In this document: positions 7,730 to 14,126 of the stretch, in pieces
Numbering within the stretch: position 1 is the first letter of the stretch
Layout of the letters: every line of letters begins with the position of its first letter
Assembly (NCBI GenBank): GCA_903867845.1
Contig: CAIPSZ010000001.1
Location: 1 to 14,126 of the forward strand
Length of the DNA stretch: 14,126 nt
Source: Candidatus Kerfeldbacteria bacterium
GTDB taxonomy: Bacteria; Patescibacteriota; Patescibacteriia; PEXW01
Reading direction: 5' to 3'
Notes under the pieces: model-generated
The model's input: the letters and a program-made list of their open reading frames with translations, nothing else
Databases searched by the model: none
Told to the model about the DNA's origin: nothing
Program-made: the position numbers and the translations under genes

Positions 7730-9793
7730 TTACGATCCTGCGACGACGAGGCCTTTCCCCTGCGCCGATGGATCATTAGGAATGTCACTCGTGACGATGG
7801 GACGCTCGATGCGAATGTCTTGCTGTGTGAAGTTATCCCGCGCCGTGACGATGGTTTTATTCGCGAGTACGATGAGCTGGCCAACGTCAGTTGCCGCTGG
7901 GGTCACCGAGACGTCAAACTTCGCCACGAGACTGGCAAAAAGACTGCCCGTTCCCGGTGGCACCAAGTTCACGCGCCAGGTAACGGTGCGTGATGGCGCA
8001 TCGTAGGTGACCGCTTGACCGGCAGTCACGCTCTGCTTGCCGATCCAGGTCACGTTATCTGGCAACGTGGTGCTCACCACGATTTGCGACGCGTCATTCG
8101 TTGGATTCGTCAGCGTCCAGCTCAGCTCGTACGTCGTCGCCTGCCCCACTTGCGGCGGGAGTGGCCCGCTGCCGACGGGGATTTGCTGGTCCGAGTAGTA
8201 ACGGCCATCTGGACTCACATCGAGCAAGGTGGAGACGTTGGAGATGAGCGGCTTAGCCTGCGTTTTAAAATTACTTCCCGAGACATCGGTGATCGTGCCG
8301 ACAGTCACTGAAGCATTCGTCGTTAGCACGAAATTCTTATCGGCCTGTGTGGTGACTTTTGGCGTCGCCAGAACGGGCACGCGCAGGAGGATGTCGCCAC
8401 CTTGTCCGGCGGCGACAAGAGCGAGACCAGGTACCTGGGCTTTCGTCCAGGTAATCGTCTGGCTACTCAAAGTTCCATTCTGAATGTCTGAACGGTTTGC
8501 CAAATCCAGAATGCTCACATCCGTTCCGGCGCTATTCTGCTGCTGGAAGGTAACGCTAACAGTCACATCCTTCATATCACTATCGCTATCGTTTTTGTAC
8601 GTGAAGTCGTAGTTGAGCTTGTCGCCCCACTGAATGGACGCTCCTTGGCTGGCATTCGTCACTGACGTTGTGAGCGACATGCCCGCTTGCACGATGGTCC
8701 CGATGCCGTTCACTTGGGTCAGCGCTTGAAAACCACTATCGCTCGTCGTGCCACCACGGAAGGTAAACTGGAGCGAATCGTTGAGGTTCCCGGTGAACGT
8801 TCCCGTAATCGTGTACGACAAGGTCTGACCAGCTGTAAGCTTAGGAATATTCCAGCCGTTGTTCTTGTCATCCGGCTTCGGATTGGCTTGCGTGTACGTA
8901 AAGCCATTCGGGTAATCGGCAACGAGCTCCAGGTTGGTGAGCGTGTCCTTACCAGTATTCTGTACGGTGACCGGAATGTCCGTGCTGACGCCTGGAATCA
9001 AACGCAGTGGAACGCTTGGTGTGATTTTCAATACCGATGTGCTGATCGTGACGGAAACATCCAGTGTCTTCTGAAAGTCGTAGTTGAAGTTGGACGGCCG
9101 GTACGTGAGCGTGAAGTGAAACGTTTTCGTCGTGTCCTGGTCGCCGAGTAGTTGGCCAGTTATCGTGACGCTCGTTCCCCCATTATCCTTTATTGTGCCC
9201 AGAGGCCATGCGTTGTTGAACTCATTACTCGGTGCTGGGGTACTGTTCTGGAAGGTAAAGCCATCGGGTGCCGTGTAGGTGAGCTCAGCGTTGCGTAAGG
9301 CAATGCGCTCGTCGTTCTTTACAGCAATGGTCACCGAAACTTGGTCGCCCGACGCAACAGTCGTCGGTGCCGTTGCCCGTACGCTTACTTTTTCAGAGAA
9401 ACGCGGGGTACGACTGAATATGAAAAAACCGATTACTGCCGCAAGTGCTAGCACCACAAGCGCGCCAATGATGTACCACCACTTTCGAGACTGCTTCTTC
9501 GTCCGCTGGATTTTACCAACCGGGCCTTCGTCCTTCGCTTCGGGTTCGTCGTAAATCTCACTCAGAACGCTATCCCGCAGGGAACGTTTTGGCATGGAAT
9601 GCTCCTTCGGCATTTCCTGCACCTCGGTTTCATCCAACTCGTCCGCATCGGGTGTACGGTCAGGAAGCGAGCGGGCCACGAAAGGCTTCTCCTCGGTTAC
9701 GTCTGCGGAAGTTTCGGCAACCGGCTTTGGCGCAACGCGCCGGATAGGCACGCGCCGCGTGGTGCTCGGTTCGGTTTTCTTACTTTTTGCCAT
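7730..9793 (-). CDS. Single-pass surface protein with DUF11-like beta-sandwich repeats
   Basis: This is a 687-residue protein if translation starts at the ATG at 9793. Residues 1-103 are a charged, Pro-rich tail, basic at first and later acidic. Residues 105-127 (WWYIIGALVVLALAAVIGFF...) are one membrane segment. The rest, about 560 residues, is a chain of beta-rich modules of the DUF11/COG1361 type. Recurring patterns include SVTIAVKN, DIPVTVQNTG, NYDFTYKND and ELSWTLTNPTN, each followed by D-V or N-V strand pairs and 'W..P.L..G' or 'TWR..L..G' closing strands; I count at least four modules. Such modules are found in large cell-surface proteins of bacteria and archaea. The likely topology is cytoplasmic N-tail with an external C-terminal stalk. 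There is no LPXTG sorting signal or C-terminal anchor. A TTG 13 codons upstream (9832) is rejected as the start because it forms part of the -35 box. The role is unknown; adhesion or envelope structure are possibilities. Confidence 0.85.
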   Translation of the reverse strand: MAKSKKTEPSTTRRVPIRRVAPKPVAETSADVTEEKPFVARSLPDRTPDADELDETEVQEMPKEHSMPKRSLRDSVLSEIYDEPEAKDEGPVGKIQRTKKQSRKWWYIIGALVVLALAAVIGFFIFSRTPRFSEKVSVRATAPTTVASGDQVSVTIAVKNDERIALRNAELTYTAPDGFTFQNSTPAPSNEFNNAWPLGTIKDNGGTSVTITGQLLGDQDTTKTFHFTLTYRPSNFNYDFQKTLDVSVTISTSVLKITPSVPLRLIPGVSTDIPVTVQNTGKDTLTNLELVADYPNGFTYTQANPKPDDKNNGWNIPKLTAGQTLSYTITGTFTGNLNDSLQFTFRGGTTSDSGFQALTQVNGIGTIVQAGMSLTTSVTNASQGASIQWGDKLNYDFTYKNDSDSDMKDVTVSVTFQQQNSAGTDVSILDLANRSDIQNGTLSSQTITWTKAQVPGLALVAAGQGGDILLRVPVLATPKVTTQADKNFVLTTNASVTVGTITDVSGSNFKTQAKPLISNVSTLLDVSPDGRYYSDQQIPVGSGPLPPQVGQATTYELSWTLTNPTNDASQIVVSTTLPDNVTWIGKQSVTAGQAVTYDAPSRTVTWRVNLVPPGTGSLFASLVAKFDVSVTPAATDVGQLIVLANKTIVTARDNFTQQDIRIERPIVTSDIPNDPSAQGKGLVVAGS

Positions 9794-9803
9794 GGTAGTT
9801 GGC

Positions 9804-9832
9804 AGTATACGACGGTTTACACGTTCGCTCAA
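9804..9832 (-). promoter_or_regulatory. Sigma70-like promoter for the DUF11-DUF2079 unit, overlapping the recO stop
   Basis: The minus strand has TTGAGC (9827-9832), a 17-base spacer, and TATACT (9804-9809). Both boxes resemble sigma70 consensus and the spacing is ideal. The recO stop TGA (9829-9831) lies inside the -35 box. The transcript would start near 9797, only about 4 bases before the ATG at 9793, which implies a leaderless or nearly leaderless mRNA. Confidence 0.6.
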
Positions 9833-10593
9833 CCAAGTGCGCGCGTGAACTGGACGAATCGGTCAGCGGGTAATTGCCGTTCCAGAACGTGATCCAGGGC
9901 TGCTCGACTCATTGACGCAACTGCTCGCTCCACACTGCGGTCGGGTGGGAACGCGGGGAGTTCAACCCAGGCGCTATGGACGAACTGCCGGATGGTCGAC
10001 CGTGCTTCGGGTGGTGACTGCTTCGCGCTCGCATCATGGCCAACGCACTCTGGCCCAAGCCAGCCGCCGAGGAGTGCAGAGTACGTCGTCCCGCTTTCCG
10101 GGAGCGGTTTCCGGCAGTGGACGCAGTGGTCGAGTTCGGGGCTGTGCCCGGTGAGCCCCAGTACGTGCCACGTCACCCACATGCGGAAGCGGCTGTGGTC
10201 ATCAGGATCGCCATCCAAATTTTCGAGCGTGCCAATCGCCTCTTGGACGAACGATGCCAGCGGCGGATCTGCGGATTCGGGCTTGGTCATGGCGTCAACG
10301 AGGGAGAGCGTGAAGCCCAGACTCGCTAAGTGGCCCAAATCACTCATGGCATGGGCTGGATAGTGCTGGCGTTCAACGGCGGTTATCGTTTCCCCGGTCT
10401 TGCCCTGTGCAAGCGTGACGCGCACGGTCGCCCCGGGTTCCAAATGGCCGCCGAGCTTTGCCTGACCTTTGCGAATGCCGCGGCCAAAGACCTCGAGCTT
10501 GCCACGCTCGTGGGTGAAGATGGTGTACAGCCGGCTATCCTCGCGCACGTCCCGCCGGTTGAGCACCACCCCGGTGACGTCCAGCAGGCTCAT
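9829..10593 (-). CDS. recO: DNA repair protein RecO
   Basis: This 254-residue protein matches RecO in length and layout. The N-terminal OB-fold contains VTGVVLNRRDVREDSRLYTI (6-25), followed by GKLEVFGRGIRK (31-42), where RecO typically has a KG-rich 'ar GarR..k' segment. The middle helical region includes HVLGLTGHSPELDHCVHC (143-160). RecO works with RecR and RecF to load RecA on gapped DNA and anneals SSB-coated strands. The zinc-site pattern is Cys157, Cys160, Cys183 and probably His186 (CVHC...CVGH), a C3H variant of the four-Cys site seen in some RecO proteins. The ATG overlaps the ileS stop (ATGA) and sits against a small hairpin at 10594-10608. No recR or recF is in the window. The assignment rests on motifs and length; overall sequence divergence is high. 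Confidence 0.9.
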   Translation of the reverse strand: MSLLDVTGVVLNRRDVREDSRLYTIFTHERGKLEVFGRGIRKGQAKLGGHLEPGATVRVTLAQGKTGETITAVERQHYPAHAMSDLGHLASLGFTLSLVDAMTKPESADPPLASFVQEAIGTLENLDGDPDDHSRFRMWVTWHVLGLTGHSPELDHCVHCRKPLPESGTTYSALLGGWLGPECVGHDASAKQSPPEARSTIRQFVHSAWVELPAFPPDRSVERAVASMSRAALDHVLERQLPADRFVQFTRALG

Positions 10594-13562
10594 GTTCGGA
10601 TCCCGAACGTCACCCGACTGCCCCCGAGGATGAGTTCTTTCTTTTGTGTGACGTTATCTACCGCACCGGCTTTGATGGAGCGTGCGTGCGTGAGGGCATT
10701 GAGTTCGGCTGCGTGTTCAGTGAATGCATGCTGGAGCGTCACGTCATCGGTCAGCCATTCCACGTCAACTAAATCCTTTACGGTAAGACCAGCGTCTTTG
10801 CGCATGTCATTCACGTGCCGGGCAAGCTCGCGCACTAAGCCTTTGTGCTTCAGCTCTTCATCCAGGGTAGTATTCAGTGCAACAATCAGACTCCCCTTTT
10901 CCTTCACCACCCAACCAACGGGCGCGGCTTTGGCAAAGGTGAATGCCTCAACGTTCAGTTCTTCACGAAGGACATTTTGCAAGTCGGGATGAATATCGTG
11001 GTTGAGAAAAGCACTGGCTAGCGGTTGGCGCACTTTCAGGTTCTGGTCTTTGCGAATGGCGTGGCCAAGTTCTACAGCATCACGCACGCGTTGCATCTCT
11101 TCAATAATCTTCGTATCAATTGATGTATTTACTGGCCAGCTGGTCAGGTGGACGCTATCTGGATCAGAAGTCAGTTTGAGCTGCTGGTACACGCTCTCAC
11201 TGATGAATGGCGCGAATGGCGCCAGGAGCGATGCCGTGGTGCGTATGACGTAGTGGAGCGTGGCGGCTGCCTGGGGCGACGCGTGCTCCCCACCGCGTAA
11301 TCGATCCCGACTACGGCGCAGGTACCAGGTAGAAAGGTCAGTGATGAAATCCTGCAACGCGCGCGCTGCAGTGGTCGGGTCGTACGCGTCGAGCTTTTCG
11401 GTTACCACCTTGGTCACTTGAGCCAGGCGCGCCAGAATCCACTGGTCCATGATGTGCGTCGGCTCACCCACGTCTGCCGTACGGTCGTTCGATGTGGTGT
11501 GCGTCTGGTAAAAGGTCAGCACGTTCCAGAAGATCAGCAAGGTTTTCTTCACCACATCGTTCACGCCCTGCACGTCGAAGTTCTTCGGGTCACCCGCTTG
11601 GCTCATGGTGAACAGGTGCAGGCGCAAGGCATCCGCACCGTACTGGTTGATAACATCAGCCGGCGCAACGACGTTGCCTTTAGATTTGCTCATCTTCTGT
11701 CCTTTGCCGTCCAAGATGTGGCCAAGGGAAATAACGTTCTTGTACGGTGCGCCCTTGCCGAGCAACGTGGACACGGCAAGCAAGGTGTAGAACCAACCGC
11801 GGGTCTGATCTATGGCTTCGGAAATGTAGTCAGCCGGGAAGTTCGTGCCCTCATCCACGCGTTCCTTTTCTTCAAATGGGTAGTGCCACTGCGCAAACGG
11901 CATGGCCCCAGAATCAAACCATACGTCCATGACTTCAGGCACGCGACGCATGATGCCATCACACTTCTCGCATTTGAGAGTGACATCATCAATGAACGGC
12001 CGGTGCGGGTCAAAATCTTTCTTGACGCCCAATTCTTGGTAACTTCCTACGACTTTCACATCCTTGCACTTCTCACATTCCCAAATGGGCAGTGGCGTGC
12101 CCCAGTAGCGCTCGCGGGAGATTGCCCAGTCTTTCACTTCTTTCAACCACTCACCAAATCGTCCGTCCTTGAGGTAGGCTGGCACCCAGTTAATGGTCTG
12201 GTTATTCGCAATGAGCTTCTCGCGCACCTTGAGCATGTTGATGAACCAGCTGTTCTTGGCGTAGTACAGCAACGGCGTGCCGCAGCGCCAGCAGAACGGG
12301 TAGTCGTGCGTGTAGGGCTCCACCTTGTGCAGCAAGCCGCGCTCCTTCAGGTCGGTGATGATATCGGTTTCCACGGTCTGGCTCTTCACAAACTTGCCCG
12401 CCCACTTTTTCACGCTCGGCAGGAATTTTCCGGTGGTGTCCACGGTGTGCACTTTGGGCAAGCCAGCCGCTTCGCCAAGCTCGTAGTCATCAATGCCGTA
12501 CATCACGGCCGTGTGTACCACGCCTGTGCCGTCCGTGGTGGTCACGAATTTCGCGGGCAGGATGGTCCACGCCGTGGTTGAACTCCCCTTCTCCACGGCA
12601 CCAGGGAAGAGCGGCTCGTACGTCGTGCCCAGGAGTTGCTCGGTCTTCAAATCTTCCAGAATCTTAATGTTCTCACCGAGCACGTGTGCTCGCTCTTTCG
12701 CTATGACCAAGTACGCACCATCATCTTTGACCAACTGGTACGCAATGTCCTTGCCAATTGCGAGGGCGACGTTTCCCGGCAAAGTCCACGGTGTCGTGGT
12801 CCAGGACAGGATGTAGACGTCCTCACCTTTACCAATGAGATTTTGAATAGCGGGTACGCTGCTGCTGGTTACCTTGAACTTCACGTACACCGAGGTATCC
12901 GTGACATTCTTGTACCCTTGCGCAACTTCATGACTTGAAAGCGCGGTCTCACAGCGCGGGCAGTGCGGTACCACTTTATACCCTTTGTACACCAAGCCCT
13001 TGTCCCAGATCTGCTGGAAAATCCACCACAAACTCTCGATGTAGTCAGCGTCGTAGGTAATGTACGGGTGCTTCAGATCCAGCCAGAAGCCAATGCGCTG
13101 GGTCAGGTCTTCCCAATCCTTACGGAATTCCATGACGCTGGTCTTGCACTCGGCATTGAACTTCTCAATGCTCGCCCGCGTGTCGCCTGGCACGATGTTC
13201 TCAATCTGCTGCTTGCCGGAAATTTTTAATGCCTTCTCAACTTGGAGTTCGACCGGTAAGCCGTGCGTGTCCCATCCTGCCTTGCGCTCCACAAAGAAGC
13301 CCTGCATGGTTTTGTACCGCACAATGACGTCCTTGTACGCGCGTGCCAGGACGTGGTGTATGCCAGGCTTGCCATTGGCTGTGGGTGGCCCTTCGAAGAA
13401 CACAAAGCGCTTCCCATCTTTCGTTTGCGTCAGCGACTTCTGAAAGACTTTCTCCTTTTGCCACAATTGCAAAACCGCTTCCTCCAGTGCGGGGAAGGGC
13501 GTCGCTGGACGTTCGCTGGTTGTCGCGTTCGCGTCCTTCGGTGCGTGCGGTTTCTTCGCCAT
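10590..13562 (-). CDS. ileS: Isoleucyl-tRNA synthetase, type 2 (GXHH signature)
   Basis: This 990-residue cytoplasmic enzyme charges tRNA-Ile. The N-terminal catalytic half has EGPPTANGKPGIHHVLAR, so the class I HIGH box reads GIHH (67-70); AGWDTHGLPVELQVEKAL follows at 95-112. The CP1 editing domain contains LSWTTTPWTLPGNVALA (252-268) and GTGVVHTAVMYGIDDYE (345-361). DVWFDSGAMP (546-555) and KMSKSKGN (623-630) complete the active site. Zinc-site Cys pairs are 201/204, 424/427, 496/499 and 531/534. The C-terminal half holds the helical anticodon-binding domain and a type 2-like tail (RHVNDMRKDAGLTVKDLVDV). These traits mark the eukaryote-like type 2 enzyme, the class associated with low mupirocin sensitivity. 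ATG at 13562 is preferred over an in-frame TTG two codons upstream (13568). No Shine-Dalgarno sequence is visible. The stop overlaps the recO start by four bases. Confidence 0.97.
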   Translation of the reverse strand: MAKKPHAPKDANATTSERPATPFPALEEAVLQLWQKEKVFQKSLTQTKDGKRFVFFEGPPTANGKPGIHHVLARAYKDVIVRYKTMQGFFVERKAGWDTHGLPVELQVEKALKISGKQQIENIVPGDTRASIEKFNAECKTSVMEFRKDWEDLTQRIGFWLDLKHPYITYDADYIESLWWIFQQIWDKGLVYKGYKVVPHCPRCETALSSHEVAQGYKNVTDTSVYVKFKVTSSSVPAIQNLIGKGEDVYILSWTTTPWTLPGNVALAIGKDIAYQLVKDDGAYLVIAKERAHVLGENIKILEDLKTEQLLGTTYEPLFPGAVEKGSSTTAWTILPAKFVTTTDGTGVVHTAVMYGIDDYELGEAAGLPKVHTVDTTGKFLPSVKKWAGKFVKSQTVETDIITDLKERGLLHKVEPYTHDYPFCWRCGTPLLYYAKNSWFINMLKVREKLIANNQTINWVPAYLKDGRFGEWLKEVKDWAISRERYWGTPLPIWECEKCKDVKVVGSYQELGVKKDFDPHRPFIDDVTLKCEKCDGIMRRVPEVMDVWFDSGAMPFAQWHYPFEEKERVDEGTNFPADYISEAIDQTRGWFYTLLAVSTLLGKGAPYKNVISLGHILDGKGQKMSKSKGNVVAPADVINQYGADALRLHLFTMSQAGDPKNFDVQGVNDVVKKTLLIFWNVLTFYQTHTTSNDRTADVGEPTHIMDQWILARLAQVTKVVTEKLDAYDPTTAARALQDFITDLSTWYLRRSRDRLRGGEHASPQAAATLHYVIRTTASLLAPFAPFISESVYQQLKLTSDPDSVHLTSWPVNTSIDTKIIEEMQRVRDAVELGHAIRKDQNLKVRQPLASAFLNHDIHPDLQNVLREELNVEAFTFAKAAPVGWVVKEKGSLIVALNTTLDEELKHKGLVRELARHVNDMRKDAGLTVKDLVDVEWLTDDVTLQHAFTEHAAELNALTHARSIKAGAVDNVTQKKELILGGSRVTFGIRT
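10594..10608 (-). promoter_or_regulatory. Perfect short hairpin directly before the recO start
   Basis: The minus strand reads GTTCGGGATCCGAAC: a 6-bp perfect stem with a 3-base loop, ending at the base before the recO ATG. It lies within the last codons of ileS. In mRNA it could hide or position the recO start, so that recO translation depends on ribosomes finishing ileS. The effect is inferred, and a chance palindrome in codons is possible. Confidence 0.4.
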
Positions 13563-13586
13563 AGACAAGATGACTGTGCGGCAGTG

Positions 13587-13615
13587 AGTGTACGATAAAA
13601 ACCTTATCCTGGCAA
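13587..13615 (-). promoter_or_regulatory. Sigma70-like promoter for ileS-recO
   Basis: The minus strand has TTGCCA (13610-13615; five of six match TTGACA), a 17-base spacer, and TACACT (13587-13592; four of six match TATAAT). The predicted transcript start is near 13580, leaving a leader of about 18 bases with no Shine-Dalgarno sequence. There is no room for a T-box riboswitch, the usual ileS regulator in Firmicutes. Confidence 0.6.
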
Positions 13616-13638
13616 GGCTTCATCATACTTCCGAATGC

Positions 13639-13908
13639 CTACTTCTTCCCGACGACTTTCTTGTACACATCCATGGTCTGCTCCGCGCACTTGGACCAGG
13701 AGAACTGTGCTGCCTGCTTTGGACCAGCATCGTGCAGGCGCTTGGCAATTTCGGGTTTGAGCAAAATGTCGCGCATTGCCCGCGCCATGCTCTCCACGTT
13801 CGTCGGGTCAATCAGGAGTGCGGCTTTACCGGCAATTTCGGGCATTGATGAGACGTTGCTGGTAATCACCGGCACGCCTAAGGCCATGGCTTCCAGAATC
13901 GGCAGACT
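13639..13908 (-). CDS. GT4-family glycosyltransferase, C-terminal fragment cut off at a junction
   Basis: The last 89 residues of a GT4 (GT-B fold) glycosyltransferase are present: LPILEAMALGVPVITSNVSS, then MPEIAGKAALLIDP, and a C-terminal helix ending in KKVVGKK. In intact family members the E-x7-E motif reads like 'EGFGLPxLEAMA'. Here the second Glu is kept, but the sequence stops matching just before LPILEAMA. No reading frame on the minus strand upstream restores YEGFG, so this is replacement or truncation and not a frameshift. The full gene would encode roughly 300-400 residues. It ends 76 bases before the ileS ATG, with the ileS promoter in the gap. GT4 enzymes transfer sugars from nucleotide donors to lipid or polysaccharide acceptors; the substrate cannot be told from this fragment. 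Confidence 0.85.
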   Translation of the reverse strand, partial: SLPILEAMALGVPVITSNVSSMPEIAGKAALLIDPTNVESMARAMRDILLKPEIAKRLHDAGPKQAAQFSWSKCAEQTMDVYKKVVGKK

Positions 13909-14126
13909 TACACGTTTCCTACTACTACAGCTACTCTGGCTAGAACTGACGCAGCGAACACCTTCACAGGTACTCAGACAATCGGCACGGCAATAACGCC
14001 ACAAGCAGCGGCGTACACTGCCCTTGACTTAGGTAACTACGCAACAACATCTACGGCGACAGGTTCTTTTGAAGCTGGTCAGATTTCGATTGTCAAGACT
14101 ACTCCGGGGAGTACGTCAAGCAATAC
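13909..14126 (+). CDS. Phage-structural-like Thr/Ala-rich fragment (open at both ends)
   Basis: On the plus strand the frame beginning TAC at 13909 is open to the window edge and gives a low-complexity peptide rich in Thr, Ala, Ser and Gly. It contains ATLARTDAANTFTGTQTIG, then QAAAYTALDLGNYATTSTAT and GQISIVKTT. The 'LARTDAANTFTGTQT' style is familiar from phage tail-fibre-like and other viral structural proteins; that recognition is from memory. No start codon or ribosome site is visible, and the frame has a stop at 13879-13881 on the glycosyltransferase side. Strand, composition and protein type all differ from the rest of the window, so I treat it as foreign sequence joined at about 13906-13915. 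Confidence 0.5.

Noticed and set aside
9794..9832. N-terminal extension of the DUF11 protein to TTG at 9832
   Set aside because: The TTG is the first three bases of a good -35 hexamer, and the extension contains the -10 box and overlaps the recO stop.
11418..12581. Long plus-strand reading frame of 387 codons opposite ileS
   Set aside because: It lies wholly antisense to well-conserved IleRS sequence, has no recognisable domain, and arises from the GC-rich codon pattern of the real gene.
13594..13617. Possible intrinsic terminator after the glycosyltransferase (CCTT/AAGG stem followed by TTTTT on the minus strand)
   Set aside because: The stem is only 4 bp and the same bases serve as -35 box and spacer of the ileS promoter, so I do not call it.
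13563..13638. T-box riboswitch upstream of ileS
   Set aside because: The gap is 76 bases and the predicted leader about 18 bases, far too short for a T-box.
13906..14004. N-terminal continuation of the glycosyltransferase to a TTG at 14004
   Set aside because: The translated part (Cys- and Ser-rich) has no GT4 similarity; it is the antisense of the phage-like plus-strand frame.

Overview
The window is about 14 kb of a compact bacterial genome, GC-rich by eye. All eight genes of the main block lie on the minus strand, so they are read from high to low coordinates. The best guess is a Candidate Phyla Radiation (Patescibacteria) organism. The evidence is a type 2 (eukaryote-like) isoleucyl-tRNA synthetase, a Clp ATPase with its own zinc-ribbon and membrane anchor, a DUF2079 membrane protein, a DUF11-type surface protein, and an Asn-rich 'NENTN'-style linker of the kind common in Uhrbacteria/Magasanikbacteria-like lineages. 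The phylum is an inference; there is no rRNA gene here to settle it.

Layout, in transcription order. (1) The right end, from about 13,909 to 14,126, does not match its neighbour: it encodes a Thr/Ala-rich, phage-structural-like peptide on the plus strand and abruptly cuts off a GT4 glycosyltransferase (C-terminal 89 residues, 13,639-13,908). This looks like a chimeric contig end or an insertion. (2) ileS (10,590-13,562) and recO (9,829-10,593) form a two-gene unit with an ATGA overlap and a sigma70-like promoter upstream. (3) A DUF11-repeat, single-pass surface protein (7,730-9,793) and a DUF2079 polytopic membrane protein (5,774-7,717) form a second unit. Its promoter -35 box contains the recO stop codon and its mRNA should be almost leaderless. 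(4) The third unit starts at an extended -10 promoter (5,714-5,722). It encodes a 131-residue membrane protein, a 909-residue membrane-anchored Clp-type double AAA+ protein, a membrane-anchored Memo-CapA fusion, and a membrane-anchored protein with an Asn-rich linker that runs off the left edge. Two of its three junctions are ATGA overlaps and the third is a 6-base gap.

The third unit is the most interesting part. Every product carries predicted membrane segments. The Clp protein has lost the glutamate of the D1 Walker B motif and the aromatic pore loops of both AAA+ rings, although its D2 ATPase residues look intact. The Memo-CapA fusion keeps most Memo-site residues, while its CapA part has lost the Asp, His and Asn residues of the phosphoesterase fold. 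This suggests a membrane-associated, regulatory or remodelling complex rather than a classical protease or hydrolase pair. That function is inferred. A second strong point is that the IleRS has GIHH in place of the class I HIGH signature, the GXHH arrangement linked to mupirocin hyper-resistance in some type 2 IleRS enzymes.

No tRNA, rRNA, CRISPR array, insertion sequence or convincing intrinsic terminator was seen, and no gene-free stretch exceeds 80 bases.
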